Below are positions 26,552 to 35,150 of a stretch of 64,000 nucleotides of DNA, piece after piece. Within the stretch, counting starts at the first letter, position 1. Each line of letters begins with the position of its first letter. Under the pieces are notes generated by a model. It made no database searches. It was given only the letters and a program-made list of their open reading frames with translations, and was not told the origin of the DNA. Where the stretch lies: the NCBI GenBank assembly GCA_001602925.1, contig LUZT01000006.1, forward strand, positions 312,569 to 376,568. Direction: 5' to 3'. Position numbers and translations under genes: made by a program. The DNA is from Chlorobiales bacterium Clorobi_01. GTDB taxonomy: Bacteria > Bacteroidota > Chlorobiia > Chlorobiales > Chlorobiaceae.

Positions 26552-27667
26552 ATGGGAAAGAATATCCTGACCAAAGAACTGCTTCTGAAATCGGTTGAGG
26601 AGTGGAATGCGGCACGGGAAGCGCATCCAGATTTTGAACCTGATTTCCGAGGATTAGATTTCACCGATGAAAACCTTAACCTGGCAGACCTAAGTGATGG
26701 ATATTTCGATGGGGTAAATTTCACCAATACTGCTCTCGTTGGTGCAAATCTTAGCTGGGCAGAACTCAGTCGCTCAAACTTTTTTGAAGCATATATGATA
26801 GGTGCAGATCTCAGTGATGCAGTTCTTACTGAGGTAAATCTTAGCGAGGCAAATTTGGGTTATGCAACCCTCTGTGGTGCTGATCTAAGTGGCGCAGATA
26901 TCAATGATGCAAACTTGCGTGATGCAGATCTTAGCAATACCTATCTCGGGGGGACATATTTCAGCGGATCAATATTAAGTGGTGCAGTATTAAGTGGTGC
27001 AACATTAAGAGGCACAACATTCGGTGCGGTTGATTTGAGCGACGTAATCGGACTGGAAACCGTAAAGCATGAAGGCCCATCAACCATAGGGATCGACACG
27101 ATTTACGCTTCCAAGGGCAACATTCCAGAAGTCTTTCTGCGAGGATGCGGTGTTCCTGATAACTTCATCGAGTACGCACGATCATTGACAGCCAAAGCCT
27201 TTGATTACTATTCCTGCTTCATCAGTCATAGCAAGGCGGATAAAGATTTTGCCGATCGTCTCTATGCCGATCTTCAGGCAAAGGGTGTTCGGTGTTGGTA
27301 TGCTCCGCATGACATGGAAGGCGGCGAGCATATCGATACCCAGATTGATCGCGCTATAAAAATCCACGAAAAGTTGCTCCTCATTCTTTCGGAAAGCAGC
27401 ATCAACAGCAACTGGGTGAAACGGGAAATCACCAAAGCGGTCAAGCGTGAAGAAACCGAAGGCAAACGAGTACTGTTTCCCATCAGCCTTGTTGAGTTCA
27501 GCACACTTGAACAGTGGGAGTTTGTTGACAGCAAGGGGCGGGATTTGTCTGAAGAGATCAGGAAGTTCTACATTCCGAGCTTCAAAGGCTGGGAAAACGA
27601 CAACTCGCTCTACACGACGGAGTTCGACAAGCTGCTGAAGGCGTTCAAGGACAAAAGCAAACAATAA
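26552..27667 (+). CDS. Pentapeptide-repeat TIR-domain protein
   Basis: Protein of 371 residues in two parts. Residues about 40-165 are pentapeptide repeats of the A(D/N)LSxA type, for example GADLSGADINDANL, which form a right-handed quadrilateral beta-helix. After a linker with IPEVFLRGCGVP, residues about 218-350 form a TIR domain beginning YYSCFISHSKADKDFADRL and containing VRCWYAPHDMEGGEH and a conserved LSESSINSNWVKREI. Bacterial TIR domains often cleave NAD+ in defence systems or toxins. The candidate catalytic Glu could be in the SSINSNWVKRE region, which is inference. The start follows AAAGG. It sits between the hypD relic and hypE, in the operon direction. Confidence 0.88.
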   Translation: MGKNILTKELLLKSVEEWNAAREAHPDFEPDFRGLDFTDENLNLADLSDGYFDGVNFTNTALVGANLSWAELSRSNFFEAYMIGADLSDAVLTEVNLSEANLGYATLCGADLSGADINDANLRDADLSNTYLGGTYFSGSILSGAVLSGATLRGTTFGAVDLSDVIGLETVKHEGPSTIGIDTIYASKGNIPEVFLRGCGVPDNFIEYARSLTAKAFDYYSCFISHSKADKDFADRLYADLQAKGVRCWYAPHDMEGGEHIDTQIDRAIKIHEKLLLILSESSINSNWVKREITKAVKREETEGKRVLFPISLVEFSTLEQWEFVDSKGRDLSEEIRKFYIPSFKGWENDNSLYTTEFDKLLKAFKDKSKQ

Positions 27668-27683
27668 CCGATACAACCCTCCA

Positions 27684-28727
27684 ATGACCATGCAACTGAG
27701 CTGCCCTTCGCCGATTCTTCAGCATGAAACCGTCCAGATGGCTCATGGCGCGGGCGGGCGCTTGTCGCAGGAGTTGACGGCGCGGGTGTTCATGCCGCAT
27801 CTCGGCAATCCGGTGCTCGACCAGCTCGACGATCAGGCGCGGTTCGAGGCCGAGCCGGGGCGCATCGCCTTTACCACCGACACCTACGTCGTCTCGCCGA
27901 TCTTTTTCCCCGGCGGAAACATCGGCGACCTCGCGGTCAACGGCACGGTGAACGACCTAGCCGTCGGCGGCGCGGCGCCGCGCTACCTCAGCGCCGGGTT
28001 CGTACTCGAAGAGGGATTGCCGCTCGCCGACCTCGAACGGATCGTCAAAAGCATGGGCGACGCCGCGCAGAAGGCCGGGGTGGTCATCGCGTGCGGCGAC
28101 ACGAAAGTGGTGCAGAAAGGGCAGTGCGACCGGATTTTCATCAACACCTCCGGCGTCGGCTTCATCCCGCCGGGCCGCGACGTCTCGTGCCGAAACCTCC
28201 GGCCCGGTGACGCGGTGCTGCTCTCCGGCACGATCGGCGACCACGGCATGGCGATCCTCACCACCCGCGAGGGCCTCTCCTTCCAAAGCCGCATCAGGAG
28301 CGACTCCGCCGCCCTCAACGGCATGATCGCCGAGCTGCTCGCAGCCGCGCCGAACCTCCACGCCATGCGCGACCCCACGCGCGGTGGCGCCGCGGCCACG
28401 CTCAACGAACTCGCCTCATCCTCATCGGTCGGCATCGAACTCGACGAAGCCGCGATCCCCGTGCGCGACGAGGTGCGCGGAGCCGCCGAACTCCTCGGCA
28501 TCGACCCGCTCACCGTTGCCAACGAAGGCAAAATGCTCGTCGTCCTCCCCGCCGCCGAAGCCGATACGGCGCTTGCCGTGATGCGCTCGCACGAGCACGG
28601 ACGCGAGGCTGCCATCATCGGCAAAGTCACGGAAGAGCACCCCGGCATGGTGGTGATGCGCACGCCCTTCGGCAGCCGCCGCATTGTCGAAATGCCGCTC
28701 GGCGAGCAGTTGCCACGGATTTGCTGA
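27684..28727 (+). CDS. hypE: Hydrogenase maturation protein HypE
   Basis: Dehydrates the carbamoyl group received from HypF to cyanide on its C-terminal cysteine; 347 residues. Visible are the PurM-like ATP site with HGAGGRLSQEL and FTTDTYVVSPIFFPGGNIGDLAVNGTVNDL (given as the range about residues 55-85) and DPTRGGAAATLNE. The sequence ends in the required PRIC. It lies 16 bases after the TIR gene and would normally follow hypD directly, so two foreign genes separate it from the rest of the operon. It appears intact. Confidence 0.96.
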   Translation: MTMQLSCPSPILQHETVQMAHGAGGRLSQELTARVFMPHLGNPVLDQLDDQARFEAEPGRIAFTTDTYVVSPIFFPGGNIGDLAVNGTVNDLAVGGAAPRYLSAGFVLEEGLPLADLERIVKSMGDAAQKAGVVIACGDTKVVQKGQCDRIFINTSGVGFIPPGRDVSCRNLRPGDAVLLSGTIGDHGMAILTTREGLSFQSRIRSDSAALNGMIAELLAAAPNLHAMRDPTRGGAAATLNELASSSSVGIELDEAAIPVRDEVRGAAELLGIDPLTVANEGKMLVVLPAAEADTALAVMRSHEHGREAAIIGKVTEEHPGMVVMRTPFGSRRIVEMPLGEQLPRIC

Positions 28728-28729
28728 GG

Positions 28730-28765
28730 GTGGACTGAGTGAACGTTGTGGACTTGGTTGACGGA
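28730..28765. repeat. Degenerate 9-nt tandem repeat (GTGGAC core) after hypE
   Basis: GTGGAC, GTGAAC, GTGGAC and GTTGAC begin at 28730, 28739, 28748 and 28757 with an exact 9-base period, directly after the hypE stop. Confidence 0.65.
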
Positions 28766-28901
28766 GAAAGAAGATTGATTTTCTCTGCTTGAGTCGTTGA
28801 AAAATACACCATCCAGAGTGGGCTGGCCGGTTTGCATCGGGCAGGGGAATGTTCTATTTTGAATGGTGTTACCAGACTTTTCAAACCGAAGGAGTGATAC
28901 A

Positions 28902-29489
28902 ATGATACGACATATTACAAGGGTGTTTCCCTTTCTTCTTGCGCTCGTCATGCTCAGCGGATGCGGTTACAATACGATGCAGCAGAACGAAGAAGCAGTC
29001 AATCGCGCATGGGGCGATCTCGAATCGCAGCTTCAGCGCCGTTCCGATCTTGTGCCGAACCTTGTTGCCACGGTAAAGGGTGCGGCGAATTTCGAAAAGG
29101 AGACGCTTCAGGCGGTCATCGAGGCCCGTGCAAAGGCGACCTCCATCCAGCTTACTCCGGAGATGCTCAGCGATCCGGACGCCATGTCGAAGTTCCAGTC
29201 CGCCCAGGGCGAGCTCTCTTCCTCGCTGTCGCGGCTTCTGGTTGCCGTCGAGCGCTATCCCGAGCTGAAGGCTACGCAGAATTTCCGGGATTTGCAGGTG
29301 CAGCTCGAAGGCACGGAGAACCGCATCAGTGTCGCCCGCCAGCGCTACAACGAGGCGGCGCAGGTTTTCAACACCTCGATCCGCATATTCCCGAACTCCA
29401 TCACCAACAGCGTGGCGCTCAAGCTGAAGCCGAAGGCATATTTCAAGGCCGATGAGGCGGCCAGAGCCGTGCCGCAGGTGAAATTCTGA
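28902..29489 (+). CDS. lemA: LemA family lipoprotein
   Basis: Protein of 195 residues with a lipoprotein signal ([12 protein letters not shown], Cys at about 21) followed by the long alpha-helical LemA domain. Family sequence is seen in [31 protein letters not shown] and [11 protein letters not shown]. The start at 28902 is preceded by AAGGAG. It is 11 bases upstream of a TPM-domain gene, a pairing found in many bacteria. LemA function is not established; a role at the membrane with the TPM proteins is inference. Confidence 0.93.
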   Translation: MIRHITRVFPFLLALVMLSGCGYNTMQQNEEAVNRAWGDLESQLQRRSDLVPNLVATVKGAANFEKETLQAVIEARAKATSIQLTPEMLSDPDAMSKFQSAQGELSSSLSRLLVAVERYPELKATQNFRDLQVQLEGTENRISVARQRYNEAAQVFNTSIRIFPNSITNSVALKLKPKAYFKADEAARAVPQVKF

Positions 29490-29500
29490 GCTGTCTGTCG

Positions 29501-30244
29501 ATGAGTATCCGCAAGAGATCACGCTGGTTCCCGTCCGCCCTCTTCGCGCTGGCGCTCCTGATGGCAGCCATGCCACTCATGGCGGCTTTTCCGCCGGTGC
29601 CCGCGCTCAGGCAGCGGGTGAACGACTACGCTGGCATGATCTCTCCCGCCACACGCGCGGAGATCGAGCAGAAACTCGCCGCCCTTGAAGCGGAGGATGG
29701 CACGCAGATCGCGATTCTCACTGTGCCGTCGCTTCAGGGCGAGCCGATCGAGGAGTTCTCGATCCGGGTCGCCGAAGCGTGGAAGCTCGGAGACGAAAAA
29801 CGGGACAACGGCGTTCTGCTCATCGTCTCGAAGGGCGACCGCAAGGTGCGCATTGAGGTTGGCTACGGGCTTGAAGGGCGGTTGACCGATCTTGAGTCTG
29901 GCCGGATCATTCGCGGCGTTATCCAGCCAGCATTTGCCAAAGGCGATTTCGACGCCGGATTCACCGGCGCGGCTGATGCTCTGGTTACTGCGGTGAAGGG
30001 CGAGTTCAAGGCCGACTCCTCCAGCAAGGGCAAAGATGACAGCCCGTCGATTCCGCTCGTTTTCATCATCCTGCTTGTGCTGTTCTTCTATCTCCGCATG
30101 TTCGGCGGGCGTCGTCACGGAGGGCCTTATGTCTCCGGTGGCTGGGGCGGCCCCGGCGGCGGTATTTTCAGCTCCGGTGGCGACTCCGGCTTTAGCGGGG
30201 GTGGCGGCGGCTTCGGCGGTGGCGGAGCGTCAGGCGACTGGTAA
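29501..30244 (+). CDS. TPM-domain (YgcG-type) membrane protein with Gly-rich tail
   Basis: Protein of 247 residues with a signal peptide (cleavage near MPLMAA), a TPM domain and a C-terminal transmembrane helix at about residues 185-202. It ends in a Gly/Ser-rich tail terminating GGGASGDW. TPM features include VNDYAGMISPATRAEIEQKL, LRVGYGLEG-like VRIEVGYGLEGRLTD and RNNG-like KRDNGVLLIVS. The family is implicated in photosystem II repair in plants and in quality control; the bacterial role is unknown. It follows lemA by 11 bases and precedes a second TPM gene by 35 bases. Confidence 0.9.
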   Translation: MSIRKRSRWFPSALFALALLMAAMPLMAAFPPVPALRQRVNDYAGMISPATRAEIEQKLAALEAEDGTQIAILTVPSLQGEPIEEFSIRVAEAWKLGDEKRDNGVLLIVSKGDRKVRIEVGYGLEGRLTDLESGRIIRGVIQPAFAKGDFDAGFTGAADALVTAVKGEFKADSSSKGKDDSPSIPLVFIILLVLFFYLRMFGGRRHGGPYVSGGWGGPGGGIFSSGGDSGFSGGGGGFGGGGASGDW

Positions 30245-30279
30245 TCGCGGTGGTAATCAACATCGGGAAGAGAAACGGC

Positions 30280-30915
30280 ATGAAAGACAGAATGCAGAAG
30301 TTCCTGACCGCAGAGGAGCGGCAGACGATCGAAAAGGCCGTCAGGGAGGCTGAAGCCACGACCTCGGGCGAAATTGTCGTTATGGCGGTTGCCAAGAGCA
30401 GCAACTATCCTTCAGCGATCATGGCTACCAGTGGAGCCGTTTCTCTTGTACTCGCCATCGCCGGAACGATCTCGCTTGGCAGCGAGAATATGTGGCTGTT
30501 TCTCACGCTTTTCGCTCTGTTTTTCATCGCGTCGAATGAAGCTGTCAAGCGTATTCCCATGCTTAAACGCCCCTTCGTAAGCCGCGCGGAAATCGCTGAA
30601 GAGGTCGAAGAGGCAGCGATTCATGCGTTCTACCACCGCAAGGTGCACGAGACGCGAGACCGCACCGGCATTCTTATCTATATCTCCCTTTTCGAGCACA
30701 GCGTAAGGGTGCTTGCCGACACGGGTATCGATGCCAAGGTTGGCAAGCAGGTGTGGCAGGGTGTTGTCGATACCATCACGAAAGGGATTTGCGATGGGCG
30801 TCAGGGAGAGGCAATACGCGAGGCGGTGGGAATCTGCGGCAAGCTGCTCAGTCAGCACTTTCCCCGAAAGGCGGACGATACGAACGAGCTTTCCGACGCG
30901 GTTATCATCGGCTGA
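30280..30915 (+). CDS. Second TPM-domain membrane protein
   Basis: Protein of 211 residues. A short TPM-type segment with TSGEIVVMAVAKSS is followed by two adjacent membrane helices (about residues 45-88). A second TPM-type part with YHRKVHETRDRTGILIYISL and LADTGIDAKV completes it. The start at 30280 was preferred because GGGAAGAG lies upstream; a GTG at 30250 in frame is possible. It forms a probable operon with lemA and the first TPM gene, giving the common LemA-TPM-TPM arrangement. No enzymatic motif is apparent. Confidence 0.85.
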   Translation: MKDRMQKFLTAEERQTIEKAVREAEATTSGEIVVMAVAKSSNYPSAIMATSGAVSLVLAIAGTISLGSENMWLFLTLFALFFIASNEAVKRIPMLKRPFVSRAEIAEEVEEAAIHAFYHRKVHETRDRTGILIYISLFEHSVRVLADTGIDAKVGKQVWQGVVDTITKGICDGRQGEAIREAVGICGKLLSQHFPRKADDTNELSDAVIIG

Positions 30916-31059
30916 GAACCCGATAGTACGGTGCAGGCAAAGCCCGTTTAACGGCAGAAACCAACTTGTTGTTCCAGACCGGAAAAAGGTCTTTGATCTT
31001 TTCCCCAAATTGTTTTTTTACAAGACATTCCAACATAGCTATCCAAATAAAGGAGATCA

Positions 31060-32157
31060 ATGAAAAAGACTGCGCTCTCAGCCTGGCATGAAGCTGCCGG
31101 TGCGAAAATGATCGATTTCGGCGGATTTCTGATGCCGGTGCAGTACACCGGGATTATCGCCGAGCACAAAGCCGTCCGCGAAGCGGCGGGGCTTTTCGAT
31201 GTGTCGCACATGGGTAATTTCTACGTCAGGGGAGCGCGGGCGCTGGAGTTCCTTCAGTACATGACCACCAACGATCTCGCAAAAATCGTGGACGGGCAAG
31301 CGCAGTACACACTGATGCTCTATCCCGATGGCGGCATTGTCGATGACCTTATCATCTACCGGGTCAGCGCCGACACCTTTTTCCTCATCGTCAACGCGAG
31401 CAACTGCGAAAAGGATTTCGACTGGCTTGCCAGCCATATCGGCCAGTTCGAGGGAGTGACGCTCGAAAACCATACCAGCGAGCTTTCGCTCGTCGCCCTG
31501 CAGGGGCCGAAGTCGTTCGATATTCTGGCGCGGGTTTTCCCCGGCGCGGGCATCGACAAGCTGGGGTCGTTCCACTTCATGAAGCTGCCGTTCGACGGCG
31601 CGGAGATCATGGTGGCCCGCACCGGCTACACCGGCGAGGCGGGCGTCGAAATCTGCCTTCCGAACGAAAGGGCGGTTGCGCTCTGGTCGGCGCTGATGGA
31701 GGCAGGAAAGAGTGACGGCATCCAGCCCATCGGCCTCGGCGCGCGCGATACGTTGCGGCTGGAGATGGGCTATTCACTCTATGGCCACGAGATCGAGAAG
31801 GATGTCAATCCGCTCGAAGCACGGCTCAAATGGGTGGTGAAGCTGAACAAACCAAACTTCATCGGCAAGCAGGCGTGCGAGCAGGTCGAGATCAATCCGC
31901 GCAAGAGCGTGGTTGGCTTCAGCCTCGAAGGCCGCGCCATTCCGCGCCAGCACTTCAAGGTCTATAACTCCGACAAGCAGGAGATTGGTGAGGTGTGCAG
32001 TGGCACGGTGTCGCCGACCCTTCAGGAGCCGATTGGCACGGCGAGCCTTCTGCTCGACTACGCGCAGGCCGGTACGCCGATCTTCGTTGAAATTCGCGGA
32101 ACCATGCAACCCGGTTTGGTCAGGCGCCTGCCGTTCGTGCACGCTGACCGTCCATGA
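31060..32157 (+). CDS. gcvT: Glycine cleavage system T protein (aminomethyltransferase)
   Basis: Tetrahydrofolate-dependent enzyme that takes the aminomethyl group from lipoylated H protein; 365 residues. Seen are [33 protein letters not shown], the [19 protein letters not shown] motif in the middle, and the C-terminal [22 protein letters not shown] precedes the ATG. No gcvH or gcvP is nearby, so the gene is detached from the rest of the system, as is common. YgfZ-type homologues are excluded by the complete folate-binding region and length. Confidence 0.94.
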   Translation: MKKTALSAWHEAAGAKMIDFGGFLMPVQYTGIIAEHKAVREAAGLFDVSHMGNFYVRGARALEFLQYMTTNDLAKIVDGQAQYTLMLYPDGGIVDDLIIYRVSADTFFLIVNASNCEKDFDWLASHIGQFEGVTLENHTSELSLVALQGPKSFDILARVFPGAGIDKLGSFHFMKLPFDGAEIMVARTGYTGEAGVEICLPNERAVALWSALMEAGKSDGIQPIGLGARDTLRLEMGYSLYGHEIEKDVNPLEARLKWVVKLNKPNFIGKQACEQVEINPRKSVVGFSLEGRAIPRQHFKVYNSDKQEIGEVCSGTVSPTLQEPIGTASLLLDYAQAGTPIFVEIRGTMQPGLVRRLPFVHADRP

Positions 32158-32181
32158 TCTGACCACAAGCCGATCTCCCCC

Positions 32182-34668
32182 TTGAAAAACAAGATCAACA
32201 TAAAGGCTTTCCGCGCGGATAGTCTCGTCACTGAAGCCGGTGGTATCGCCTTGATGCTCGCCGCGCTCTTCGGCATTGCCGCGGTGTTCGGTTTTCATGC
32301 CGAGGACGAACCGTACATTGTGACGTTGCCCTGGTACGAGCTTTTCTCCAACGCAGCCAAGGCGGTTGCCGGAACGATTCACAACCCCTTCGGCCTGTTT
32401 GGCGCGAGGGTGTCGGTCTTTTTTATTCGTGTTTTACTTGGCTATCCATCGGTGATGCCTCTTTTTGGTTTCCTTGTGCTCGGATGGCATCTGTTCCGGA
32501 CGAAACCTCTCGGGCCTGGGCTGTTTTTCCTTGTGTACACCCTCCTGATGGCGCTCGATTTGTCAGCCATGTTCGGTCTTTCGATGTTGCCTCTGGCCGA
32601 TCTCATGTCCGGAGCGACTGGCCGGATGATGGCTTCGTTCCTCTCTACCGTCATCGGCTATCCCGGGGCGTGGGCGCTGACCGCCATTATCGCTGCGGTG
32701 CTGACCTTCTATATGGGTCGGGATTTTATCATGGATACGATTGCCGGCGTGAGTGGCTTTTTCGGAAAGCTGTTGGCAACCGTGCAGGCGATCAGGGCCG
32801 AACGCCACAGAAAGCACCGGGCAAAGGAGGAGATGCAGGTACGGAAAAAGGCGGAGCGGATGGCAGCCGTCCTTGAAAAGGAGCAGAGAAAGAGGGACAA
32901 GAGAGAACAACGCGCAAGGAGAGCTGGCGACGCTTCAAAGGAAAAGGCGGCTCCATTCGAAAATTCGCCAGAGACTCCGGCTCCTGTGATGGATGTGGAG
33001 CCCGCACCGCCACTGGTCAATCCGGCCGTGTCCGAACCTGTCGTTATTCCTGCGGAGGTCGAGGAGATTCGCGCGCCGGAACCGGCTCCCGCCAGGCCGG
33101 AAGAGGGGCCGGAGATGATCATCAAGCCGGGGGTGCAGGAGGCGGAGGCCGACCTGGACGAACGGGCGCTCAAGGTCAGGACGCATGATCATGTCAAGTA
33201 TCGCTTTCCGTCGATTGACCTGTTGCGGCGTCCCAAGGACGAGGACGAAAGCTACGACGAGCGCCATCTGGCCGAAACCAAGGATCGCCTGCTTGAAAAG
33301 CTCAGGATTTACAAAATCGACGTCATTCGCATCGCCACCACCGTTGGCCCGCGAGTGGCGCTTTTCGAACTCGAACTTGCGCCGGAGGTGAAGATCAGCC
33401 GGATCAAGTCGCTCGAAAACGATCTCGCCATGGCGATGGCATCCTCGTCCGGCGGCATCAGGATTATTGCTCCCATTCCCGGCAAGAACGCCATCGGCGT
33501 CGAAATACCGATCAGCAAGCCGCGGCCGGTGGTGATGCGCTCGGTGCTTCAGGTCGAAAAGTTCAAGAACAATTCGATGGCTCTGCCAATCGTCCTCGGC
33601 AAGAGCATCTCGAACGAGGTGATCGTCGATGATCTGGCCGCCATGCCGCACCTCCTCATTGCGGGTGCGACCGGTGCGGGCAAGTCGGTGGCGATCAACG
33701 TGCTGCTCACGAGTCTGCTTTATTCGAAGAAACCGGACGAGGTCAAATTCGTGCTGATCGATCCGAAGCGGGTCGAGCTCAAGCCGTACAAGCTTCTGAA
33801 AGACCATTTCCTGCCGAAAATTCCCGGCATGGAGGATCAGATCATCGTCACCGATCCCCAGAAAGCGGTGTCCGCGCTCAGGTCGGTGGTCAGGGAGATG
33901 GAGCACCGGTACGAGCTGCTCGAACAGTGCGGCGTGCGCAACATCGGCGAGTACAACCGGAAAGTGAAAGACGAGGCGATGTTCTACCTCGTCGTCGTTG
34001 TTGACGAGCTTGCCGACCTGATGATCACGGCGGGTCGCGAGGTCGAGGAGCCTATCACGAGGCTCGCGCAGATGGCCAGGGCGGTCGGCATTCACCTGAT
34101 CGTGGCTACACAGCGCCCGTCGGTTGATATCATCACCGGTATCATCAAGGCCAACTTCCCCTCGCGCATCGCTTTCCAGGTGGCCAGCAAGGTCGATTCC
34201 CGCACCATTCTTGACGTGTCTGGCGCAGAGCAGTTGCTTGGCAGTGGCGACATGCTGTTCCAGTCGGCAAAGATGTCCAAACCGGAACGGATACAGTGCC
34301 CCTATATTTCCCTCTCAGAAGTCGATGCGATAACAGAGTTTATTGGCCAGCAGCCGCCGCTTCGAGCCGAGTGTACGCTGCCAGAGCCGCCATCGTCCAG
34401 CGGCAATGGTTCCTCATCGGGATTTGATCAGGACAGGGACCGGCGCGACAGCATGTTCGAGGAGGCAGCCAGGCTCGTCGTCATGCACCAGCAGGCCAGC
34501 GTCTCCCTTCTGCAGCGCCGCTTGCGGCTGGGTTTCAGCCGCGCGGGACGGGTGATGGATCAGCTCGAACAGAACGGTATCGTCAGTGCCGGCGACGGCA
34601 GCAAGCCAAGAGATGTGCTTGTCAAGAACGAAGACTCGCTGGAGCTGCTGCTGAGAAATCTGGATTGA
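32182..34668 (+). CDS. ftsK: DNA translocase FtsK/SpoIIIE
   Basis: DNA pump for chromosome segregation at the division septum, 828 residues. There are about four N-terminal membrane helices (residues 10-190). A basic, then Pro/Glu-rich linker covers about residues 195-320, followed by the alpha/beta motor with Walker A AGATGAGKS, DPKRVELKPY and VVVDELADLM. The C-terminal winged-helix gamma domain carries MHQQASVSLLQRRLRLGFSR. The start is a TTG at 32182, 25 bases after gcvT. The next in-frame ATG lies well inside the membrane part, so TTG is the reasonable start. The linker is shorter than in E. coli FtsK. Confidence 0.95.
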   Translation: MKNKINIKAFRADSLVTEAGGIALMLAALFGIAAVFGFHAEDEPYIVTLPWYELFSNAAKAVAGTIHNPFGLFGARVSVFFIRVLLGYPSVMPLFGFLVLGWHLFRTKPLGPGLFFLVYTLLMALDLSAMFGLSMLPLADLMSGATGRMMASFLSTVIGYPGAWALTAIIAAVLTFYMGRDFIMDTIAGVSGFFGKLLATVQAIRAERHRKHRAKEEMQVRKKAERMAAVLEKEQRKRDKREQRARRAGDASKEKAAPFENSPETPAPVMDVEPAPPLVNPAVSEPVVIPAEVEEIRAPEPAPARPEEGPEMIIKPGVQEAEADLDERALKVRTHDHVKYRFPSIDLLRRPKDEDESYDERHLAETKDRLLEKLRIYKIDVIRIATTVGPRVALFELELAPEVKISRIKSLENDLAMAMASSSGGIRIIAPIPGKNAIGVEIPISKPRPVVMRSVLQVEKFKNNSMALPIVLGKSISNEVIVDDLAAMPHLLIAGATGAGKSVAINVLLTSLLYSKKPDEVKFVLIDPKRVELKPYKLLKDHFLPKIPGMEDQIIVTDPQKAVSALRSVVREMEHRYELLEQCGVRNIGEYNRKVKDEAMFYLVVVVDELADLMITAGREVEEPITRLAQMARAVGIHLIVATQRPSVDIITGIIKANFPSRIAFQVASKVDSRTILDVSGAEQLLGSGDMLFQSAKMSKPERIQCPYISLSEVDAITEFIGQQPPLRAECTLPEPPSSSGNGSSSGFDQDRDRRDSMFEEAARLVVMHQQASVSLLQRRLRLGFSRAGRVMDQLEQNGIVSAGDGSKPRDVLVKNEDSLELLLRNLD

Positions 34669-34706
34669 AAATCCGGGTGTGTTTTTTCCCCTTATAGGTC
34701 AGAAAC

Positions 34707-34744
34707 GAAAACGGCTGCCTCGGTAACTTCCGGGCAGCCGTTTT
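34707..34744. terminator. Bidirectional terminator between ftsK and the NifU-like gene
   Basis: AAAACGGCTGCC pairs with GGCAGCCGTTTT around a loop between two convergent genes, with A/T tracts on both sides. Confidence 0.88.
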
Positions 34745-34767
34745 GCATTGCTGTGCTCTTCAGCCGG

Positions 34768-35019
34768 TCAGACCGATTCGACGCGGACGATCTCGGGGTT
34801 GGCCTTTTTGATGGCCTGTTCGACACCGGCGCGGAGCGTGAGGGTGCTCATCGGGCAGGAGCCGCAGGCGCCGAGCAGCTTGACATCGACGACCATATCC
34901 TTGGTGATGCCGACGAGCTGGCAGTCGCCGCCATCAACCTGGAGGTAGGGACGGACGGTTTCAAGGGCGCTGATGACTTTGTCGTACAACGGGTCGGTTT
35001 TTGGCAGATAATCCTTCAT
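34768..35019 (-). CDS. NifU-like iron-sulfur scaffold (NFU domain)
   Basis: Single-domain NFU protein of 83 residues that carries or transfers iron-sulfur clusters. The domain signature is visible: VRPYLQVDGGDCQLVG, then LLGACGSCPMSTLTLRAGVE with the CxxC cluster ligands at about residues 52-55. It lies on the minus strand downstream of mrp, another iron-sulfur carrier ATPase, with a hairpin between them. Both probably serve cluster assembly for the many ferredoxins and radical-SAM enzymes of this organism. Confidence 0.94.
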   Translation of the reverse strand: MKDYLPKTDPLYDKVISALETVRPYLQVDGGDCQLVGITKDMVVDVKLLGACGSCPMSTLTLRAGVEQAIKKANPEIVRVESV

Positions 35020-35098
35020 GGTACTTAATCAGATGGTGTGTTGTTGAATAAACGGGGGCGGAAGCCTTCCGGAATGAGTCCAATATAATAACAGAGGT

Positions 35099-35133
35099 GC
35101 AACCCTGAAAAATCCGAAATTTTTCAGGGTTGC
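35099..35133 (-). terminator. Hairpin downstream of mrp
   Basis: A 15-bp perfect stem, GCAACCCTGAAAAAT / ATTTTTCAGGGTTGC, with a 5-base loop, lies 18 bases beyond the mrp stop. The T-rich part is inside the stem. Confidence 0.75.
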
Positions 35134-35150
35134 ATTTCGCGACGGTGATG

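Noticed and set aside
32935-34095. Antisense open frame of 386 codons opposite ftsK
   Set aside because: Shadow frame, same reasoning, while ftsK motifs are complete on the plus strand.
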